The position numbers and the translations under genes are program-made. DNA of 12,450 nt from Oehlia diaphana (Eukaryota > Glomeromycota > Glomeromycetes > Glomerales > Glomeraceae), in NCBI GenBank assembly GCA_003833135.1, contig QZLH01000102.1, forward strand, positions 163,315 through 175,764, in the 5' to 3' direction. Shown here piece by piece: positions 7,858-12,450 of this stretch. The first letter of the stretch is position 1, and the number at the start of each line of letters is the position of its first letter. The notes under the pieces are model-generated. The model ran no database searches. It was not told the origin of the DNA and saw nothing but the letters and a program-made list of their open reading frames with translations.

Positions 7858-8206
7858 ATGAAGGTATTTTAAATTTATATACTCCTAGGAAAGACTTCTT
7901 TTAGTGATACTTTTCCGGTTAACGTTTGTGATGACTCTATAGTCGATGTTGATAAACTCAAAATTAGAGACCTCAAGTTTCTTATTTGGAATGAGAAAAA
8001 AAACGCGTTAGGAAACATTTTAGAAGAAAACATTGATTGTGTCAATATAGAACTTTGGAAGGTTGAAGGCGAGAAGGTAATATAATTTTTTGGATTAATC
8101 GCTTGTAGATGAGAACATTCACATCATCGTACAAGCTGCCAGTAAGTGTCTCTCAATGGCTTACCTATCAAGCAAAAAATTTGCAGTAATTAATTATGTT
8201 GATTAG
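7858..8206 (+). pseudogene. Crinkler (CRN) effector N-terminal domain, broken
   Basis: The frame from ATG 7858 reads M-K-V-F, a TAA stop at 7870-7872, then an uninterrupted stretch to 8082. This includes SDTFPVNV, DKLKIRDLKFLIWNEKKNALG and IELWKVEGEKV, the hallmarks of the CRN ubiquitin-like N-terminal domain. A second piece from 8108 in another frame reads DENIHIIVQAA and then a Lys/Ser-rich end to TAG at 8204-8206; DENIHIIVQAA matches the end of that domain. The segment normally between them, some tens of residues, is missing. A GTAATA donor at 8077 could join the pieces in frame through a 37-bp intron ending at 8113, which is too short to be convincing. The early stop, frame change, missing middle and absent C-terminal effector domain mark it as a relic. 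Intact CRNs are secreted or nuclear-acting effectors. Confidence 0.75.
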
Positions 8207-9279
8207 TGAAAAGGAAAGCAGAAGGTTCTGACAGTGCACAAAGGCAAAAATAACGAAAAAAGAGAAACTAGGTAATATGTCAAGAATAAGTTTCATATTC
8301 TGCCTGATGGAAACAGATTAAAACTGATTTCGCAACCAAATATGCAAAAGTCTTGGCAATAAAATATTGCATCCACTTTCGCGATGTCTTAGCTTATCGC
8401 ACCTAACATTGATAAAAAGCACGAAATTTATTTGCTCATACAACAATTTATTCCCTATTAATCTACTACACAAACACGCACTGGTGCAGCGCGTCGTTTT
8501 ATCGTTCTTACACAACATTATGCCCGTCTATATGGTCCGCCCATATAAAGTTACAACATACGCACTTGTAACATAAATAATAAGGATGTACTGTAAGCTT
8601 TTGATGATCAACTAGTTAAATTATAGATCCGGGATAAATATGGATAAATTCGGAGTGAAATATGGATAAAAGATTCCAGGACTTTTGATCAAAAAGGCGG
8701 GCCATAAGTTTAGTTCGCCCTATAAAAAAAAATTCTGGAAAAAACCGATAAATGATCATTTTCCTAGTTTTTATTTCGAAGAAACTCAGACACGTGATCA
8801 TTTTTCTGAAAATACTTTATAGAGTTATTAATATATATATTAAGGCTGCTCCATGCTAATTCTTCAACATAAGGGATCACAATCTGGGAGGGACAAAAGA
8901 ACATGACAAGTATAATCATAATTTCGGCCAGAGTTATAAGTAATAATTTTATTTATAATTCTGGCCAAATTTTATAATTCCGGCCTAGACTACGTGTATT
9001 ATTTAAAGACTCTTTAGCACGTGACTTGTCAGCGCAATAAAATTTAAAGTTTTATGATGTTCGCATATACTGCAACTAATGAGGAAGAAATTATATGATA
9101 AACTAGGTTAATTATTAATTCATTACAATAAGAAAATTTGTTCTACCGAAAACTTAATATAATGAACGAACCTAATGGAGGATTCGGTGTATCAAGTTCT
9201 GACTATATTTCTAAATGGTCTCGGTCATACTAGGTTCATTTCAAGATTGTAAAAAAAAGCCTTATGAAAATTTTGCTTT
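8207..9279. other. intergenic DNA, no convincing gene
   Basis: Small open frames on both strands around 8318-8576 and 8616-8801 overlap each other, are short, and show no domain I recognise, so they are left out. The region is somewhat less AT-rich than the rest. It holds repeated ATATGGATAAA words (about 8637-8668), a GGCGGGCCATAAGTTTAGTTCGCCC-like imperfect hairpin (about 8696-8720), and the GGCC hairpin at 8926-8966. It may include decayed Crinkler downstream sequence or old repeats. Confidence 0.4.
8926..8985. repeat. hairpin plus extra copy of TTATAATTC-GGCC motif
   Basis: GGCCAGAGTTATAA (8926-8939) and TTATAATTCTGGCC (8953-8966) are inverted copies with one mismatch across a 13-bp spacer. 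A third, direct copy TTATAATTCCGGCC follows at 8972-8985. Three related units within 60 bp suggest a small repeat family or the end of an inverted-repeat element, but no second end is visible in the window. Confidence 0.55.
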
Positions 9280-9286
9280 TATAAAT
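9280..9286 (+). promoter_or_regulatory. possible TATA box of the F-box gene
   Basis: TATAAAT lies 171-177 bp upstream of the ATG at 9457. A pyrimidine-rich stretch (9425-9447) runs up to about 10 bp before the ATG, as is common just upstream of fungal start sites. In DNA this AT-rich a TATA match is weak evidence. Confidence 0.25.
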
Positions 9287-9456
9287 TCCTTAATTAGGTA
9301 ACATTTGTTTATCTATTTTCACTGTTGTGAGACATTATCCTTGTGTCAAAGTTTATGGTCGCACAGAATCATACAATTGGGAAAAAATTGCGGAGTTGAT
9401 TCCGATGTACATAAATAAATTACAGTTTTCTTTTCTTTTTGTTTTTTGAATAAAAA

Positions 9457-10959
9457 ATGTTCAAACTCTGCAGAGACATTCTTTTCTTGATATTTAAAGA
9501 ATTACAAGATGATTCAAAATCCCTTTTTTCATGTTTAATGGTTAATAAACTTTGGTGTGAAACAGCTGTTCCAGTTTTATGGAGGGACCCTTGGTCTTAT
9601 AGTGGTATCAATTATAGAAATAAAAATTATTTGTTTATCATTATTACCAGCTATTTTTTTGATCATATTAAAAAATTTATAACAGAGGAAAGAATCCAAC
9701 AGTCTTCAATTTTAGTTAAATCCACCCTGTTTGATTATTTATCCTTCTGTAGAAATATCAGAGTAAATACTATAAATAGTATAATTTCTATTGGATCAAT
9801 TTTAGCTTACAACCAATTTATTATACAACAAGAATTTTATTATTTCTTTATGAAAAAATGTCCGGAGTTGAAATATTTGGATATGAAATCAATTAAGCAT
9901 CAAATATTTTACTTTCCAGAAGCCAAGACTTGTCTTGAATCACTTTGTGAATTAGAATGTGATACATCCATTGATTCTACGTACTTTTATGGATTATCAT
10001 ATTTCTGTCAACATATACAGAGACTCGTCATTATTAATATGGACACAATACCTAATCATGGGATTGTTAAATTAATTGAAGTACAGAAGAACTTAAAGCA
10101 TTTTGAATGGGAAGATGATTTTGATCATGATTATCTCACAGAAGATCCTTATAAAGAAATTTTTCTTGCTCTAGAAAAGAAAGCAGAAAGTCTCAATTAT
10201 TTAAAAATATTTTACCAATATGTGGAAAATCACGATCACACATTATTATTAGAGATACTTCTAAAATTCTATAAACTAAAGGTATTAATATTTAGTGAAT
10301 ATCTTTTCCTTAATAAAGAACAATTAGAAAAATTGAAAAAGCAGGTTTATCCCGAACTTGAAATCCTAAATATAGAGTATAATAGATTAAATACAGTTTC
10401 TAGTATAATTGAAAATAGTGGAGGGCGTCTCAAAAAAATTTTGTTCAATCCTTATAACATTTTCGACTTTGAACTTGGTGACGATAGTATTAATGAAAAT
10501 TCTCTCAATTTTATTCGTAAAGTTTATGAAAATTGTCCTTCAATAGAATATTTGTCAATTTTAATTTCACCGACAAAGGAGAATTTCATTGAACTTGAAA
10601 AATTATTTAAAAGATGTCAAAATTTAAAGTCATTATTAATAGTTATATTAAATAATTATATTGATAATACTTATGAAGACTATTTGAAATATGGGAAAGA
10701 ATTATTAACAATATTAATTAGATCGGCACCAACTAATTTTAATGAAATTAGATTTGATAGTGAATTCAAATTTTCTTTAGAAATGTTGGAAGAATTCTTT
10801 GAAAATTGGAGAGGTAGACGTGCACTTTCTCTATTTACTACTGATCCTATTTACATCGGAAAGGATTATACAGAATTAATCAATAAATATAAAAGTAATG
10901 GAGTAGTCAAAGATTTTAAATATTCGCGTTATGTAGGTTCAATTATTTATCATATTTAA
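9457..10959 (+). CDS. F-box/leucine-rich-repeat protein
   Basis: A single-exon ORF of 500 residues ending TAA. The N-terminus (about 1-46) is an F-box-like domain with the usual spacing: LCRDILFLIFKEL, then SLFSCLMVNKLWCETAVPVLWRDPW. F-boxes bind Skp1 in SCF-type E3 ubiquitin ligases. From about 130 to 470 the protein holds degenerate leucine-rich repeats, seen as recurring CPELKYLDM, LESLCELEC, LKHFEW, LEILNIEYNRL, CPSIEYLSI and CQNLKSLLIV units. These form the predicted substrate-binding curved surface. There is no signal peptide or membrane helix, so a cytosolic or nuclear location is expected. Length and layout match the large, fast-diverging F-box/LRR family of Rhizophagus. The ATG is the first in frame and begins the F-box directly. 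The substrate is unknown. The frame is intact with no sign of decay. Confidence 0.9.
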   Translation: MFKLCRDILFLIFKELQDDSKSLFSCLMVNKLWCETAVPVLWRDPWSYSGINYRNKNYLFIIITSYFFDHIKKFITEERIQQSSILVKSTLFDYLSFCRNIRVNTINSIISIGSILAYNQFIIQQEFYYFFMKKCPELKYLDMKSIKHQIFYFPEAKTCLESLCELECDTSIDSTYFYGLSYFCQHIQRLVIINMDTIPNHGIVKLIEVQKNLKHFEWEDDFDHDYLTEDPYKEIFLALEKKAESLNYLKIFYQYVENHDHTLLLEILLKFYKLKVLIFSEYLFLNKEQLEKLKKQVYPELEILNIEYNRLNTVSSIIENSGGRLKKILFNPYNIFDFELGDDSINENSLNFIRKVYENCPSIEYLSILISPTKENFIELEKLFKRCQNLKSLLIVILNNYIDNTYEDYLKYGKELLTILIRSAPTNFNEIRFDSEFKFSLEMLEEFFENWRGRRALSLFTTDPIYIGKDYTELINKYKSNGVVKDFKYSRYVGSIIYHI

Positions 10960-12295
10960 TGAGTTGTAAGACAAAATGTTAAAATTTAAATGTAACAAGA
11001 ATTCAAAGTATTATTGTAGAAGTCTTCAGTAAACGTTTCTTCTATTATAGTATACGATTATATATAAGGGATACGATTAATAATAAATTATTTTCTATTT
11101 TATTATTTTATTAATTTGTAAAATAAGATTTATTTTCTCTAACTTCATAAAATCACGTGGGTGAAAAATTGTTGGGTAAAATGTATGTATATACGCTCCA
11201 ATCAGCTGCAATACTCTTTTTTTTTTATTCCTTAAAAATATCATGTTTAAAAAGAATTAAGCTTGAACATATTTTATGTAAAACAGAATATTTTGCATAT
11301 TAAACTTTATTTTTTTTATAATAGACGTATGTTTATTGTACAGAAAATTTATTTTAACTGGCTTTTGTCAGATAAACAAAGCTGTACAGAAGGTATGTAA
11401 CCACTCATATATTAGTAATTAGTTAGCTAGTTCTTATGCTCATAAATTATACTTATTTTTGAATATCTTAATACAGGTACTTTATGTCGTAATTTGAGTA
11501 TTTTGGTCAAATAAAACTGGCTTTTATTGAATAATAAATTTGTTCAATAGGTATGGAAATATTAGGATATTAATTTTCACAATTGTTGAACAAGTATTCA
11601 TGGAGTTATTTTTATTATTTAACATACTATAATAAAGGACGGTCTGTTAAAATATTGTGCTACCTTAAAAGTCATATTGCTTACCAAATTGCTGGGCCAT
11701 TTGGTGTATTAAATTAAATTAATATTAATATTTTTAATATTTTTTTATTTATATGATTAAAAAATAGTATTTTTTAATTAAAAACACTATTTAAAAATTT
11801 AAAATATTATTTATTGTTAATTGGTGCAAATTATTTATTTTGCGATCAAAAAAATGATCAACCAGATTGACGTGTTACGGCAAAATTGTATTTTTTTAAA
11901 TTTTAATCTTTACATTAATTTTTATATTGATTTTTATTTTGATGTTAATCATAATATATTTTACTTATACATATAATTATTAAATAATTAAGATTTAGAA
12001 GAGAAATAAAATTTTTACTTTACAAATAAAGGTTGTTTACATATAAACTGTAGATTTACTATATTTTTTTTCTAATTATTGTTATACAGTATATTAATAA
12101 TTATTATAATTATCAATTTTGGAAAAACTAAATTATACCAGCTTAAAATAGCAAGGTCGAATGGGTTAGTTTATATTTATTTTTTACCAGGAAGCAAAAA
12201 TAAGTAATTTTTAATTTTTTTATAACTGGGAACTAACTATTACTAACTAATATTAGTAAATGTCAGTTACCGAACATAAAGAAAGGGCAAAGTCT
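10960..12295. other. AT-rich intergenic stretch downstream of the F-box gene
   Basis: No gene is supported. The F-box mRNA probably ends here; AATAAA-like words occur near 11080, but the DNA is too AT-rich to choose a poly-A site. A diverged direct repeat pair (11356-11400 and 11515-11559) is listed separately. Beyond about 11700 there are only AT-rich simple sequences. Confidence 0.45.
11356..11559 (+). repeat. diverged direct repeat pair, about 160 bp apart
   Basis: AACTGGCTTTT, an ATAA-AA block, TGT-CA and a closing AGGTATG-AA recur in the same order at 11356-11400 and 11515-11559. The copies differ at many inner bases and by one indel, as in an old duplication. The flanks to the left are weakly similar too. 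No coding function is evident. Confidence 0.5.
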
Positions 12296-12374
12296 GATCT
12301 ATTGTTGGAAAAAACTAAAAAAATAAAAAAAAATTCTAATGAAAAAAAAAAAATCTGATCTGTTAAAAAAATTT

Positions 12375-12418
<44 letters not shown>

Positions 12419-12450
12419 AAAGAAAAAAAAAAAAAAAAAAAAAAAAAAAA
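12296..12450. repeat. poly-A rich low-complexity end
   Basis: The last roughly 75 bases are almost only A, after a stretch of A-runs separated by short TCTGATC-like words. It could be a retroposon tail, a simple repeat, or an assembly edge where reads failed. TCTGATCT also occurs at 12293-12300 and TCTGATCTGTT at 12354-12364, hinting at a short duplication just before the homopolymer. Confidence 0.6.

Noticed and set aside
8077..8113. Functional intron rescuing the Crinkler frame
   Set aside because: The only GT-AG pair that keeps the frame is 37 bp, about half the kinase intron, and the domain's middle would still be missing; the stop at 7870 would also remain.
8318..8576. Overlapping small ORFs on both strands
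   Set aside because: They are antisense to each other, short, and show no motif I recognise; no supporting context.
8616..8801. 61-codon minus-strand ORF
   Set aside because: It lies over ATATGGATAAA repeats and an imperfect hairpin, and has no recognisable domain. It might be part of a dispersed repeat, but not a supportable gene.

Overview
The window looks like nuclear DNA of an arbuscular mycorrhizal fungus (Glomeromycotina), most likely Rhizophagus irregularis or a close relative. The DNA is very AT-rich with many homopolymer runs. The two intact genes and one gene relic belong to families that are greatly expanded in these fungi: a tyrosine-kinase-like (TKL) protein kinase with an N-terminal four-cysteine motif, an F-box/leucine-rich-repeat protein, and a Crinkler (CRN) effector N-terminus. 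No bacterial operon, CRISPR array, rRNA gene or convincing tRNA gene was seen. The organism assignment is inferred from these families and the base composition, not from a search.

Layout. 1-364: no gene. 365-733: short non-autonomous DNA transposon (MITE), almost a complete palindrome, packed with GGTCGGT/ACCGACC motifs. 739-2135: AT-rich intergenic DNA with a degenerate tandem repeat of about 148-bp period (1806-2130). 3014-4492 (minus strand): TKL-type kinase in two exons, joined by a 72-bp GT-AG intron at 3887-3958 to give a 468-residue protein. 4732-5512: a second non-autonomous transposon with a near-perfect 11-bp target duplication, inserted about 240 bp upstream of the kinase start codon. 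It holds a 41-bp tandem duplication and a 29-codon coiled-coil ORF. 6349-6950: a third element with 32-bp terminal inverted repeats, interrupted by a fourth, younger-looking long-hairpin MITE at 6590-6875. 7858-8206: Crinkler relic, broken by an in-frame stop, a frame change and an apparent internal deletion. 9457-10959 (plus strand): intact single-exon F-box/LRR gene. 10960-12450: AT-rich DNA ending in an almost pure poly-A tract, which may be a contig edge.

The genes do not form a pathway or an operon. The window reads as accessory, repeat-rich fungal DNA in which expanded signalling, ubiquitin-ligase and effector families are scattered among MITEs. The strongest items for a second look are the four foldback elements (one nested in another), the transposon in the kinase promoter region, the transposed HRD motif (RHD) in the kinase, and the dead Crinkler.
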